Below, piece after piece: positions 10,944-22,204 of a stretch of DNA of 64,000 nucleotides. The DNA comes from Euptelea pleiosperma (taxonomy: Eukaryota > Streptophyta > Magnoliopsida > Ranunculales > Eupteleaceae), in NCBI GenBank assembly GCA_035048495.1, contig CM068543.1, positions 33,047,096 to 33,111,095 on the forward strand, given 5' to 3'. The translations under genes and the position numbers were made by a program. Below the pieces are notes generated by a model. It searched no databases. It saw only the letters and a list, made by a program, of their open reading frames with translations, and was not told where the DNA came from. The stretch's first letter is position 1. Each line of letters begins with the position of its first letter.

Positions 10944-11170
10944 TATGATTAAACTATGTTTTTGTGCTCCTTTAATGACAGATTCATAGAAATTTTTTGC
11001 CTCATGTAATGCTTTACCACATACTTATATATGACAGATTCATGATTAAACTATGTTTTTGTGTTCCTTTAATGACAGATTCATGGAAAATTTTTGCCTC
11101 ATGTAATGCTTTACCACATACTTATATATGACAGATTCATGATTAAACTATGTTTTTGTGTTCCTTTAAT
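10944..11170 (+). repeat. 97-bp tandem repeat, about 2.3 copies
   Basis: GATTAAACTATGTTTTTGTG begins at 10,947, 11,044 and 11,141, a spacing of exactly 97 bases. The intervening sequence (ACAGATTCAT, GCCTCATGTAATGCTTTACC, ACATACTTATATATG) repeats with few changes. The third copy is cut off after about 30 bases. It lies downstream of the PPR gene. Confidence 0.9.
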
Positions 11171-11539
11171 GGCATGTGGCACACTGCACTTCCTACGAAC
11201 ATTGTCTTCTCACATACTTATAAAGTGGGATGAAACGTAGTTAACTAGAAAACCAGCGAACTGTAAACACACTAATTAGCAGAGTAATGCTAGGAAGCAG
11301 TGGCTGATGCAATGCCCTAAAAGACAACAAAATTACCTAAAAAATCACACCTTGACGTGGTAATACACTCTAATATGCACATATGCATGCACAAACCTGT
11401 TCACCAGCACACATTCATTTAGCTAAAATCTGCTGTAACCAAAAATTGACACCATAAGAGGTCACAGAGTCGATAAATTCAAGTGACGGGGAGTGAGAAC
11501 TGGGACATTGAAAAGGGAGAAAAACTAGTCAGTTAACGT
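11171..11539. other. No gene seen
   Basis: Non-repetitive intergenic sequence between the 97-bp repeat and the next foldback element. No open frame of interest and no clear regulatory signal. Confidence 0.4.
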
Positions 11540-11835
11540 TGCCAGAATACTACACGTGGCACACTCTTTTGGGCCCACTGACCCTACGAATGTTTAGCAC
11601 ATCCCTTTGTGGACCTACACAAAAAAAAATCAGCTTGATTGGTGATTTCTAGCCATTGTATTTGAGCCATTTTCCTTGTTCAAGAGGCCCATGATGAAAA
11701 ACTGTTCAAATCCAATGGCTAAAAATCACCTATCAAGCTGATTTTTTGTGTGCCAATCCACCAAGGGATAGGCCAAACATTCATAGGGCCAGTTGGCCCC
11801 ATCAAGTGTGCCACATGTCACATTCGTATGATATT
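11540..11835. repeat. Foldback element 3
   Basis: The left arm (GTGGCACACTC, CGAATGTTTAGC, AAATCAGCTTGAT, TAGCCATTG) is matched in inverted order by the right arm (CAATGGCTAAAAATCACC, ATCAAGCTGATTTT, GCCAAACATTCATAGGG, AAGTGTGCCACATG). The arms are about 110 bp around a short centre. It is the best-preserved member of the foldback family seen near the PPR gene. No TSD was assigned. Confidence 0.7.
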
Positions 11836-11989
11836 TGCGGACGTATTAGTCTGTAAAGTTTGCAGATTAGTTTTTTCCTTGAAAACCAAGCAAAAGTAAA
11901 TGGGTGCTTTTATATGAAAATAGTGTAAGCTGATGCTAACATTTGACAGGAATCAACTGTAAATAAAAACATAAGACTATTATAGCAGG

Positions 11990-12800
11990 TTAATACATAT
12001 CACAGATGCATTTTAAGATTTGCTAATGAACACACGAGGTGCAAAGTGAGCCCAACCGTCTTAGCGAAAGGAAAGCAAGAGGTCAAGAAGACCTCCTCAA
12101 AAGAAGAAGAAACATAAGGCCTAACTATCCATATGCATGATGGACTCCCATCTAAAATCCATGTCTTCACAGGACACGCCTTTACATTCCTCGTACATTT
12201 TAGACCAAAAGAAGATAAGAGCCTTGATAGATAAGACAATATCAAAACTAGACGGTTACTTGCCCTCAAAGACTCTATAGATCCTCTCCTTCCAAAGACC
12301 TCACCAAACCGCAAGGGAAGAAGGCACCAAAGCCTTCGGCCACAAGGAGAGAAGCATATATACGTCCAACAGTTTACCTATGGTCTCAAGAACATATTCA
12401 GGGAGGACCCAACATATTCCAACGGAACAAAAGAAGCGACCCCAAACCTCCCAGGCAACCCTACAATATAGAACACTGTCTAAGATCTGCCTCCCATGCA
12501 CAAAGGCTCACTGCGAAAGAGAAATCACCCCAAGAAGCACTTCTTTGATTCTAGAAGCAAGAACTTTAGCCAACACCTTGTACAAGCTGCCAACTAAACT
12601 GATCGGTCTGAAATCTAAGATATCCACTGCCTCTTGCTTCTTGGGAATGTGTACTAAGAAAGTGCTTTTCGACCAGCGATCTAAAAGCCAACTTTTTGAG
12701 ACTCCTCCACAGCTACCATGAAATATCCTCCCACTATCGCCCAACACTAACTGAAAATGGCGAGAGAAGCCATCTGGTCCAGGATTTATCACCTTCCAAT
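11990..12800 (-). pseudogene. LINE ORF2 remnant with internal deletion (RT joined to zf-RVT)
   Basis: Read on the minus strand from about 12,792, the frame gives NPGPDGFSRHFQ, then TFLVHIPKKQEAVDI, FRPISLVGSLYKVLAKVLAS and GVISLSQ. These are the classic N-terminal RT blocks of plant LINEs. After GRQILDSVLY at about 12,480 the sequence jumps to CRVAWEVWGRFFCSVGI, the zf-RVT region near the ORF C terminus. Later pieces resemble the tail (WKERIYRVFEGK in another frame). The catalytic YADD region and several hundred residues are absent, so a large internal deletion joined RT to the C terminus. It is a dead copy. Confidence 0.75.
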
Positions 12801-13060
12801 TCCTTGATAGTGCGAGTTAAAAGATTTGGGCCAATAAGTTTTGAACCCAAGACCTCTTGGAGTTTTAACTAAGGATCTTTAGAGATCTTTTGCTTTGCTT
12901 TTACTTTTACTTTTACTTTTTGGAGCCAAAATACTTTTGCTCTTGGAACCAAAACTTTATAAGATTGAATTAAAAGTTTAGAGGGAAATCTTTGATTATC
13001 TTTTGTTTTTCCTTACAAACATTTTATCCCACATTGGTTGTGAAGACTCTCATTCTTACC
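12801..13060. other. No gene seen
   Basis: T-rich sequence with short repeats of CTTTTACTTTTACTTTTACT at about 12,895-12,915. A CCCACATTGGTTGTG block at 13,028-13,042 resembles promoter-proximal motifs seen in plant LTRs, so this may be a scrap of another retroelement. Support is weak. Confidence 0.3.
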
Positions 13061-13077
13061 TATATATATATATATAT
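13061..13077. repeat. (TA)n microsatellite at the edge of the outer retroelement
   Basis: A run of alternating T and A lies immediately before the TGATATTCGC start of the level 1 LTR. The outer element appears to have inserted into or next to this simple repeat. The TSD cannot be tested because the other end is truncated. Confidence 0.8.
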
Positions 13078-13511
13078 TGATATTCGCTCAAAAGTGGTTA
13101 TTTTAAGCCACTATCTTTTTGCGGTATCACATTCTCCTACTTAAAACTTCTCTTTTCATCGACTTTTTAATGTAAAGTTTTTTCCATTGCATATAACACA
13201 TTTTTTAGACGAAAATCGACTATTCGCATAAATTAAACACATTTCGGAAAGTCAAGATGTAAAGGCGTTTTGATTAAGTCTCATTAAGTGCTTTTTCTAT
13301 CGTAGAGACACCAATCGGACGATTTTGATGGAATGCATGCTCACAACTGACTACCAGAGTCTAGGACCAAAGCTCAAGAGTTAACAAGCTGAGGATAAGA
13401 AGATATATGCCAAATGCTGGGAGAGCCAGAGAGTCGGAAAAGCCTGAGAGAAGATCAAGAGAGAAGGAGAGCCAAGCACCCCGAGAAGAGACTAAGAAGA
13501 TTAAAGCTTAA
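13078..13511 (+). repeat. Level 1 left LTR, first part
   Basis: This aligns over its full length with 61,314-61,748. It ends AAAGCTTAA, directly at the MULE terminal repeat. The first 250 bases also resemble the LTR starts of the level 4 family (TGATATTCGCT, ATTAAACACATTT, TCTCATTA), so the two families share ancestry. Confidence 0.85.
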
Positions 13512-13551
13512 GGGATGGGATATTGCCACCCGCGTTTTCGCTCAGAAAATC
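13512..13551 (+). repeat. MULE left terminal inverted repeat
   Basis: About 40 bases match 53,897-53,936 in inverted orientation at roughly 35 positions. This is short for MULEs, many of which have terminal repeats over 100 bp. Confidence 0.85.
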
Positions 13552-14241
13552 TAGATACTCAGTACACCCACCTAAATTTGATCCTTAACTCTTCACACCC
13601 AATTCACTCATTATACCCAATCACCCAAAATAGTTATACGCCTAGGACCACCGAAACCAGTGTTCTCGTTGCCCTTCTTCCATCGATGGAAACCCCACAG
13701 TCTCGGTTTATTCTTACACTGAATCTCCTTCCTCTTCCTCATTGCTCTACCTAGTCGAATCTTCTCTCCTTCCCCAGTCTTCCATTGATTGAAACCATCG
13801 TTCATCTACCCCAGCAAATCCAACCAAGTGTCCACCAAATCCTTCCCAAGGTTGCCACCACCGACACTAAATCTCCACCGATAGGTTGAAAATGCTAAGA
13901 TTTCCAAGAAGGGCTCCAGTGACAGTGAGACCACAAAATCTGGTAAGTTGAAAATGCTAAAATCCAGTAAGTTATATGTATTTCGCTTATGTCGAGTGAA
14001 ATTTCAATGTTTTTATTCATATTTGATGTACACTGTATATTCCATTTTAATGTTATAGGTATTCTTTATATATGTTGCTCACTATATATTTGATAAAATG
14101 TTTAAGAGATCATTTTATCTTGGTCTCACACCATGTGTTTGATATAATGTCACAAACATCTAAGAATGTTGCAATTATATTTGTGGTTGTTAGCTTTTCA
14201 TTTTCAAACATATAATTGATATTCGACAAGACACTAGTACA
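13552..14241 (+). other. MULE subterminal region upstream of the PMD gene
   Basis: This holds the presumed promoter and 5' leader of the PMD gene. A short open frame (13,515-13,754) shows no domain. A direct repeat of AAGTTGAAAATGCTAA occurs near 13,940, related to GGTTGAAAATGCTAA near 13,885. No clear TATA box was fixed. Confidence 0.4.
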
Positions 14242-16288
14242 ATGCCGAGATCACAGAGATATACGCAAGAAACTAGTACCTCTGGTCCTAGAAGAATTCA
14301 TCCAACAACGTCTAAAAGAAGACGCCGTGCATGGCCACCTCCTCAAACTGTAGAGGAACCACTAGAAGAAGAAGCTGAGGAACCACTAGAAGAACAAGTC
14401 GAGGAACCACAAAAAGAACAAGAAGAAGAAGAAGAAGATGGAGAGCAAGAACAAGATGAACAAGATAGTGGTAGGGAAGAAGATGAAGAAGGGGAAGTAG
14501 GGGAAGAAGAGGAAGAACATGAAGAAGACCATGCACCATTCCCCAGAGGTCCTGCAGACCCCTCAATATTAAAAAGTTTTGCAACACACGTTGCACACGA
14601 CATATGGCAGGAAACGGTAAACCCACGTAGTACTTATATTTCATAAATCTTGTGGTCATGTTTTGATAATGTTGACTATATGCTAATACATTTTTTCATC
14701 TACAGGAACGAGATCTACTTAAATGTCATCAACACACGTTAAAAATGGAAGCGTGGGATTGGACTTCAGAGCCACATCATTTTAGGAAGAGGGTGGAAAA
14801 TTCAGGATTGGTAAATGTCATTAGATATTCATATAGAACAATTAATCGGGTGATTATACCGAGTTTTGTTGAGCGATGGCACCCTGAGATGAATACATTC
14901 CATCTTCCATTTGGTGAGATGACCATCACACTTGATGACGTAACTCAGATAATGGGCATCTCTGCTCATGGTCATGCGGTGACAGGGATCTCTAACTTGT
15001 CTACTATTGATGCTGTTAAGTTGGTTGTTGAGACATTGGGGATTCTAAAAGAAAAAGCCAAAGAAGAGATAGAAAGCAACAAGGGATCCGTAGTGAGGAT
15101 GAGGTGGCTGCGAGATAATTTGTAGGGAGTTGATAAGAAAGCATCTCGAAAGGAAATAGATTGTGCTCTTAGGGGATTTTTATTGTATGTACTAGGATGT
15201 TCTTTATTTTGTGACAAGATTGGGAATAGGGTTCATGTTCACTACCTTCAATTGTTGAGAGACCTCAATAAAATCGATGAATATGCTTGGGGAGCAGGTG
15301 CTCTCGCATTTATGTACAGGCAATTAGGTCTTGCCTCGAGGTGCGGGGTAAAATAGATTTTCGGATCTCTAACACTACTAGAGGTATATCTCTAAAACAT
15401 ACTTAAACTGTGTACTATTATTCTCTAGTTATTTTGATTATTTCTGATGTTTTGTAGGCATAGGTTTATGAACGCTTTCCAACAATGAGACCCAACCCAG
15501 ACTTGGATTACAAAGTTGGTGCATCACGAGTGAAACGATGGTGTCCAACTATACCAACAGGAAATCAAAAAAGAAATTTGATACTACTTCGAGAGGCACT
15601 CGATGCCTTAGAATCATATGAAGTAAGCTACAATATATTTTGTTATATTTGTATTATGTTTTGACACTTATATTCGTATTTTAATTATATTGCAAGTTGT
15701 GTGGCAACCGTACAAAGGCATGGGTCATGCATATCCCTTTGTTAAGATTTCTTACTTTTGTGGTTGTGTGCGTTTTTATGAAACCGTTGAACCCTACCAC
15801 CCTCAACGGGTTCTGCGTCAATTTGGTTATGTTCAGTCCATTCCTCCTGCTCCCTATGAGCCTAATCGTGTGCAACGAGGACCCACCAGCAAACAATATA
15901 AGGTGGATTACATTTTCCTCTATCAATATTGGGATCAATGGCCTGATCACGTAATATCTGGATGCATACGTGGAGCAACGGTTCAGAATCCTTGGATTGT
16001 ACAAGCGACTATCTACAGTGATTTAGAAGATTTCTCACGTTGCCGTCCAAAACCCAACAAATAATACTGGGTGCCTTCCATGTAAGCCACCCACAACATA
16101 TCAGAGGCAAGTTGCAAATACGGACGAGACATTGCATCTCCTCTGACAACCGATTCAAATGGGCGAACATGACACGTTAGAGATGATGCAAGAGAGAACA
16201 TGCAGCTCTATAGGCTTCTTGGAGGTGTTGATGTCAGTGAGGGTTCCAGTAGTGGAAAGGGAAATGGCAAGGGGAAGGCTAAGAGATG
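14242..16288 (+). pseudogene. Plant mobile domain (PMD, MAIN/MAIL1-like) gene of the MULE, four exons, broken
   Basis: Exon 1 (14,242-14,616) starts at ATG and encodes a basic N terminus and a Glu-rich tract. Exon 2 (14,706-15,383) encodes the PMD core: PSFVERWHPEMNTFHLPFGE, MTITLDDVTQIMGISAHGHA and VTGIS. Exon 3 is 15,458-15,622. Exon 4 starts near 15,696 (VVWQPYKGMGHAYPFVKIS) and continues in frame to a Gly/Lys/Ser-rich tail ending at 16,288. Exons 1-3 keep in-phase lengths and GT...AG borders. The last acceptor reads CAAG where CAGG is expected. In-frame stops occur at 15,123, 15,354, 15,461 and 16,062, with two more before the tail. PMD proteins include the silencing factors MAIN and MAIL1, and many PMD copies are carried by transposons. 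This copy is transposon-type and dead. Confidence 0.8.
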
Positions 16289-16295
16289 ATTGTAC

Positions 16296-17520
16296 TTTTG
16301 TATATTTTATTTGGCCTGCGAGCTATACATTAATTTGGATGGTTGGCCTTCAGCACTGACATATGGTTGATGGTTGATGATTGATGATTGGCCTTCGAGC
16401 ATTGACTATTATTGTTTTTGTCATTGAACTGATATAATTCCGGAAATCTTATCGATAACATAAATATGATATAATTAGACTTATGGCATATAGTTTAGTA
16501 TATTGGACCCAATGGCTCATGTATGTTTTAATCACATCTAAGTGGTCCTACACACCAACATTGACCAGCATTGGTAATGGCACGACAAGTGGATGAAAAT
16601 CCCAAAATTAAAAAGAAAAAGTGTCACAATCGGCACTGAAGTACCGATCAAACCTCAAAACACTCGGCACCCCTGCCGAAACAAACTAGCCCTATCGGCA
16701 ACCTTGCCGAAACTAACTAGCCCTATCAGCACTGTGCGCGGTAAATGAGGCCGAATATACAAGGGGATTCACGGCTGGGGCGTCGAATAGAATTGATTTT
16801 CTATTATATTTTACGAACTGCTCGGTCGATCATTTCTTCGAATTTCGGTGACCCCACCGAGTCCTTTGATGGCGAATCGACCTTCAATCAATTTTGTAGA
16901 ACAAAATAGGAGGACGATTGTCCGTCGACACACTCGGCCCCTTTCTGGGTAGGTGATCGCATCCATTTAAGGCCAGTCGGTGGGGCTGCTGAGTATCCTT
17001 GATGGAACTCGGTGGACAAACCCGTGAAGAAAGAAAAAAAAGTGGTTTCTGTTCGGCCTGGGAGTCGTATGTTGGCCCTATATTCGGCGCCAATTACCGT
17101 GCACAGTGCCGGGTGTGCTTACTTGGTCTCGGCATGGTTGCCGATAGTCTTTGGGTTTGTTGATACTTCAGTGCCAATTAGACACTTTTTCTATTTAATT
17201 TTGGGACTTATGTCCACTTGTCCTGCCATGACCAATGGTGGTCAATGTTGGTGTGTAGGTCCACTTAGATGCAAGTAAAGCATATGGGTGCCATTGGGTC
17301 CAATATACTAAACTAGAACTCAATCAACCATAAGTATGTCAATGCCCGAAAGCTAATCATCTTAGTATATATTTACATTGATATTTTCTATTTGCTATAC
17401 AAAAAATTGATATCCATATGTTCACCGCGACTCACAGGCCAAATAAAAAATAGGCTCGTAGGCCAAACAAAAAATAGGCTCGCAAGCCAAAAAAAATAAA
17501 AAATTGGCTCGCAGGCCAAA
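16296..17520. repeat. Large imperfect inverted repeat between the two MULE genes
   Basis: The inner arms are 16,491-16,790 and about 17,020-17,315. TAGTTTAGTATATTGG on the left matches CCAATATACTAAACTA on the right in inverted form. So do blocks such as CACACCAACATTGACCA, CACTGAAGTA, and CACTGTGC.CGGTAA leading to GGCCGAATATA. Weaker outer arms add GATGATTGGCCTTCGAGCAT (left) against inverted ATGCCCGAAAGCTAATCATC (right). GGCCTGCGAGC near 16,314 matches three or four tandem GGCTCGCAGGCC units at 17,436-17,518. The inner part (825 bp) may be a non-autonomous long-TIR transposon inserted between the genes, but no TSD was found. A read-through transcript would fold on itself. Confidence 0.7.
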
Positions 17521-17614
17521 ATCAATCTATTACATATGGGTCTTCCTGTATAGCAACGCCACTACCCTTAATCATGCTTGTAAAATGATTCATGCGTTAG
17601 ACGTAGGGTAGGGA

Positions 17615-19973
17615 TCATGGTTCAGCTATCGGAAGTCGATACTTATACCATACATCACTGATTGGGGGTATCGGACATCCATCAGAGAGAATGACCTTGA
17701 CGAAAAGGTTATTGTTTACAAAACCAATTGATATCATCGTGTGTTCTGCTAATGGTGCTGTGAATAGTGGCACAAATGTGATGCACTGAGGAAGAGAAAG
17801 ATGGACCAAACTGGCATTGTATCGAGATGCTATCAGATGCCCCATATCAAGCATCGTCAACCATGTGCATGTAGGTGCAAAATTGGATCTGTTATATGAT
17901 AATGCTTGACACAACTCTTCAACACGGCGACCATTACCGCGCACAACTGTCTTCATTCATTCCTAACAAACCCGCGATAGCTCTATATCCGTAGTTTCCA
18001 TCCACATAAACATCTTGTACATTGTTTATGTAAACCCTCACCGCAGGTAAAAACCAATTCATATATCCAAAGGTACCCTGTGATGACCTGGTACGACGAA
18101 CATGGAGCTTCTGAGCTTTCTGACCTTTCAACTGAGCCTCTACAAACTCAAATTCAGATGGATTTCTTTTTGTTGATGTATCATTCTTAGGCCGCTTTCT
18201 ACTTCCTGTGGATCGAGGTCTACCCTTTTTATTTTTTTTCATATCCGGCTCTTCTAATTCAGTGGTTTGGGGGTCCGTCAGATCCCTCAAGTTTTTCAAT
18301 AAGTTGATCTGCTTATTTTTACCCTCCTTAAATTTATTCATGAACAAGAGGATGTTAGGGAAGCAATCATGTTCTTCAACACTAGTAGCTGTGGGCATAC
18401 TAGATAGTGTCCTCCAATGGCGATGGATACATGTAAGTGGAATATGGGTGCCTTCAAGTTGATATTGTGCAATCTCACATGCACAAGGAAGTCTATGTGT
18501 ACGACGAATCTCACATCCACAAATACTTGTATTCATTCCAAATGTATCAGCACGTTTCTTCTCAGTCAGAATCATCTCAAGTGCAGCTATCGAGACAAAA
18601 CCTCTTAGATCTTTAAACAATCTCCCCTTAAACTCATGCATAACTGTATATAAACTTTTATCAAATGATGACGTAATCTCAGTATGCTGCAACTCTAGCA
18701 AGGCATGAATAGAAGAAAACATTGTAATGAATGACCCTTGAGACGTGCAAAGTTGTTTCTTTAACCTTGAATGAGAACTTTCTGTCCTATTCGTTGTCGT
18801 ATTCCCGAGATGCATATATCGATTTATCTAGGCAGATACAAAATACTCCTTATAAGGAGTCAACCAAGTCTCTTGCACATACAAAACAACGCTAGAATAC
18901 TCAGAGAAGTCCCTTTGAAGTGCAAATAGTTAATTCTCATAGTCCACCTCAGTGGGAGATACGACCAAAGCATTACAAGCTATGCTGAATTTATCCCAAA
19001 CATTTTTTTGCCAAGAATAGGTTTGCATTTCGATAATACATTCTTCGATATATGAAAACGGCACAAGATGTTCTTTGCTTCTGGATACACTCTCTTAATT
19101 GCATTCATTAGAGCGAGTTCCCTATCTATCAAAAAGATGGAGGGCAGTGAGTCTGGAGTGAAAATAGACCTAAGACGTTCCAAAGCCCAAACAAAATTTT
19201 CTTCCTTCTCAGCATACAAAAAGACAAATGCCAAAGAGAATGTCTTCTCAGTCGATGTCACCCCAACAATCTCTAACAATGGAACCCCAAACCTATTTGT
19301 CTTATAAGTGCAATCCATGAGAACTACACAATGAAAACACTTTGCAAGCTGAATGGATTCCGAGTGAGCCCAAAACAAATCCATAGTCTTGACGGAATCC
19401 TTAAATGTCCTATGCCATTCTACATATTCATGATCGGACAACGACTTCATTAACACTTGCTTTTGAGATCTTCCACTCATAGTAGCAACTCTCATTCTTG
19501 TACGAGCATTATAGATCGTCCTCATGGTAGATGCATTTCTCTTATCTCTCGCCTTTAGAGTTCTCAGAATCTTCCTTACTCTCACACCTTGCTGTCGACA
19601 TATCAATCAAGATTTATTTTTCAGATGGGGCGAGTCTCCCAGCATATGAGTGACCTTCAAAATTCTCAACGATAGGATGGTTGTGGGTAGCACAAACCAC
19701 TTTCACTTTCCATTGGTCATCTAAAGGTAACTTAATACCTCTCAATGTAAATGGGCATCCACACCTTTTAGTTCCTGACCAGCGGTTTGACTTCTTATTT
19801 GACTCCTTTTTGCCTCTTTGCTTTGACTCCTTGTATTTTCCACCTCTCTCACAACCAAAAATGATCGGGGTCTTACCCATCTGATTATCCGATCTTGCCA
19901 CAACAATCATTGATCCAACTGTTTTACCAACATCTTTTACCCATTGAAATAGTTCAGTACGATTGTGAAAAAC
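17615..19973 (-). pseudogene. MULE transposase gene, main exon: FAR1 finger - DDE transposase - SWIM - OTU
   Basis: Read on the minus strand, the exon opens after TTTGCAG at 19,973 with VFHNRTELFQW. A FAR1-type zinc finger follows (FGCERGG, KRCGCPF, VVCATHNHP). A frame change near 19,610 leads into the MULE transposase: first Asp in LMDCTYKTNRFGVPLLEIVG, second in LIDRELALMNAI, CRFH, and the Glu in NRTESSHSRLKK. Between them lie a frameshift in an A7 run near 19,005 and two in-frame stops. The SWIM finger reads CGC...LPCAC, where CAH is usual. A C-terminal OTU cysteine protease domain follows, from VYVDGNYGYRAIAGLLGM to NNNLFVKVILSDGCPIPP, with a further frame break near 17,940. The catalytic Cys of DGNC is Tyr and the His of NHF is Leu, so the protease is dead. 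The gene ends in TGA at 17,615. Confidence 0.85.
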
Positions 19974-20049
19974 CTGCAAATCAATTCGAACTACATTAAT
20001 AACCCATAATCACTAATAAGTCAATAATGAAAAATGAAAACTAACACAC

Positions 20050-20093
20050 CTCATCTGTGGTAAAAGTAGTCGTGAAATTAATACTAATTGGTA
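20050..20093 (-). pseudogene. Duplicated 5' exon of the MULE transposase gene (degenerate)
   Basis: The reverse complement gives VPISINFTTTFTTDE followed by a GTGTGT donor. It parallels the exon at 53,103-53,177 (VPESFEPPT...ASTDE plus GTATGT), and the flanking introns are also similar. Its acceptor has lost the AG. Either it arose by local duplication or it was an alternative exon. The Ogre insertion lies just upstream in transcript order. Confidence 0.5.
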
Positions 20094-20140
20094 CCCGGAT
20101 AGAGATTTCAACAAATTAGTTACTAAAGCAAAGATCATAT

Positions 20141-22204
20141 TGTGAGATAGCACAATCCGACCGGAGGCAAAAATGGGATAAATGTTATGGAGTCGCCACC
20201 AACCCTTTTTAACGGTGTAATTGGTTACCGACTTTGAAAATAGATAACATTATATTTTTTGTAAATGGGCAAAATGCAAATTAGTGACTCTATTGATCTA
20301 CTAACTATTTGAGAGATCATTAGGTAAGTGGGTCGTTTGTAGATTGGGGAAGGTGTTAGGCATCCCAATCTACTTGTATTTAAACGGTTACCTACTCTTG
20401 TACTATTAATCATCCTATCAAGTTATCGTTTAAGAAAAAAAATCTACATATAAAAGAACATAAAAGAAAATGTGGAAATACCCTATTATGCAAGTATTTT
20501 GGGTTCTCCACATATATTAGGGAGAAAATGAGATAACATAAGAGAAAATGTGAGAATACCCTACTATGCAAGCATTTCGGATTCTCCGTATATACTAGAG
20601 AGAGAAAGTAAAAAACAAACAAAATAAGGAAAATAAGAAAGATAAACTAAAGTAAAGAACCAACTAATCATACAATAATCTAAAGCTAAGTAAATAAAAT
20701 AAAAGATAAATAAAGAAAAAAAAGAATAGGGTGGCATAACCTTCCCATGTGATTACATTGCTAGAAAGATAAAATAAAAAAAGACAATATAAAGGAAGCG
20801 AAAAAGATAAACTAAAGTAAAGAACTAACTAATTATACAATAATCTCAAGCTAAGTAAATAGAATAAAAGATAAATAAAGAAAGAAAAAAGAATAGGGTG
20901 GCATAGCCTTCCCATGTGGTTACATTGCTAAAGAGAGAAAGTAAAAAAGACCATCATAAAGAAAATAAGAAAAAATAACTAAAATAAAGAACTAGCAAGG
21001 CATATAATAGAAGTTAGATAAAAAAGAAAAATAACAAATAAAGTAGGGTGGCTTAGCCTTCCCATGTGGTTACATTGTTAGAGAGAGAAAGAACTTATAT
21101 TTTTTGCATTGTACCTTACAAATGGTCATTCTTCTTTCCTTGGCCTTTTCTTTTTCTTTATCTTCTTTTTGTTCTTGAAAAAAAGAAAAAATGAAGTGAA
21201 CAAGAACAAAAGTTCTTCCTTCTTTTACTTAATCTCTTAAAACAAGATGGGTCTTTGGAGAATTTTTTAGAAGTTTCTAAGGATTTTCGGGAAGCTAAGA
21301 AACTATTTTACAAGAGTTTTTCTAGGCCTAAAGAGAGGGCTTGAAGGATTAGATTTCTAAAAGGAGTGATGGGGTAGTTTGGGAATAAAGGAAATTGTAG
21401 TTTAGTCATTTGTGGGTAAAAGAGTAAAAAAGGGGTTTGTCCTATATGGATATGTTAAGCAATTTTTTAATTTGTTAAGAAAAAGTTGGGCAATCTAGAA
21501 AGTTAAAAAGTTGTAAGAAATTTATGTGTGAAGAATAAACAAAAAAGATGTGGGTAAAATGGAAAAGTATGGGAGTTCGGTGAGTTGGATGGATAAGCTT
21601 GAGTAATATCATCAAAGTGTGTCATGATATATGAACCTTGGTACATTTACACACATCAAGATCATATATCAAGAGTTTTGATCAATCATTAATAAAATAT
21701 TCATTTTAAGTCCAAAATTGACAAGACAAAAATATTTTGAAAGATCTTTCAAAGTACTTTTCAATGGTGGACATCTCATTGACACACAAACTATCAAAAA
21801 TTGAGATTATTTACGAATTAGTCCAACAAAAGCCTTGATCTTATGATTGAGCCAATAGATTTTAATGAAATCACTTTTCTTTTAAAAGATGGAGTTAGAA
21901 ACAAATACTTTTTATTTTATCAAATCTAATGGTAAAATCAAAGATACAAGTAATTTTTGATCATTTATCAACAAAAGTCAAACATTTGATTAAATTCTCA
22001 TAGCTTATGATGGGGCTTCCTAATGATGGTTTTGGGTTCTAAAGTGTTATCTAAGGGCGGTTGATGGTTCTAATTAGGGCTCTACGATTAGGTAGGAATA
22101 TCCTAAGGGTTGAGATTTGTAAAGTAATCTCTCGACCAATAAAGAAGAAGCTCAAGACCGTCGATCGCCAAGTTAGAAGATCGTGCCAAAATGGGGTGTC
22201 TACA
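20141..22204 (-). repeat. Ogre 3' LTR, 2,064 bp
   Basis: It begins TGTGAGATAGCACAATCCG on the + strand and ends GGGGTGTCTACA. It matches 48,605-53,061 once the inserted solo LTR is removed. It contains several imperfect tandem blocks with the motif GGGTGGCATAGCCTTCCCAT (about 20,730, 20,900, 21,045), AG-rich stretches and no genes. Short open frames here are chance. Confidence 0.9.

Noticed and set aside
14312..14659. Leu/Val-rich frame on the minus strand
   Set aside because: Shadow of the Glu-rich tract in PMD exon 1.
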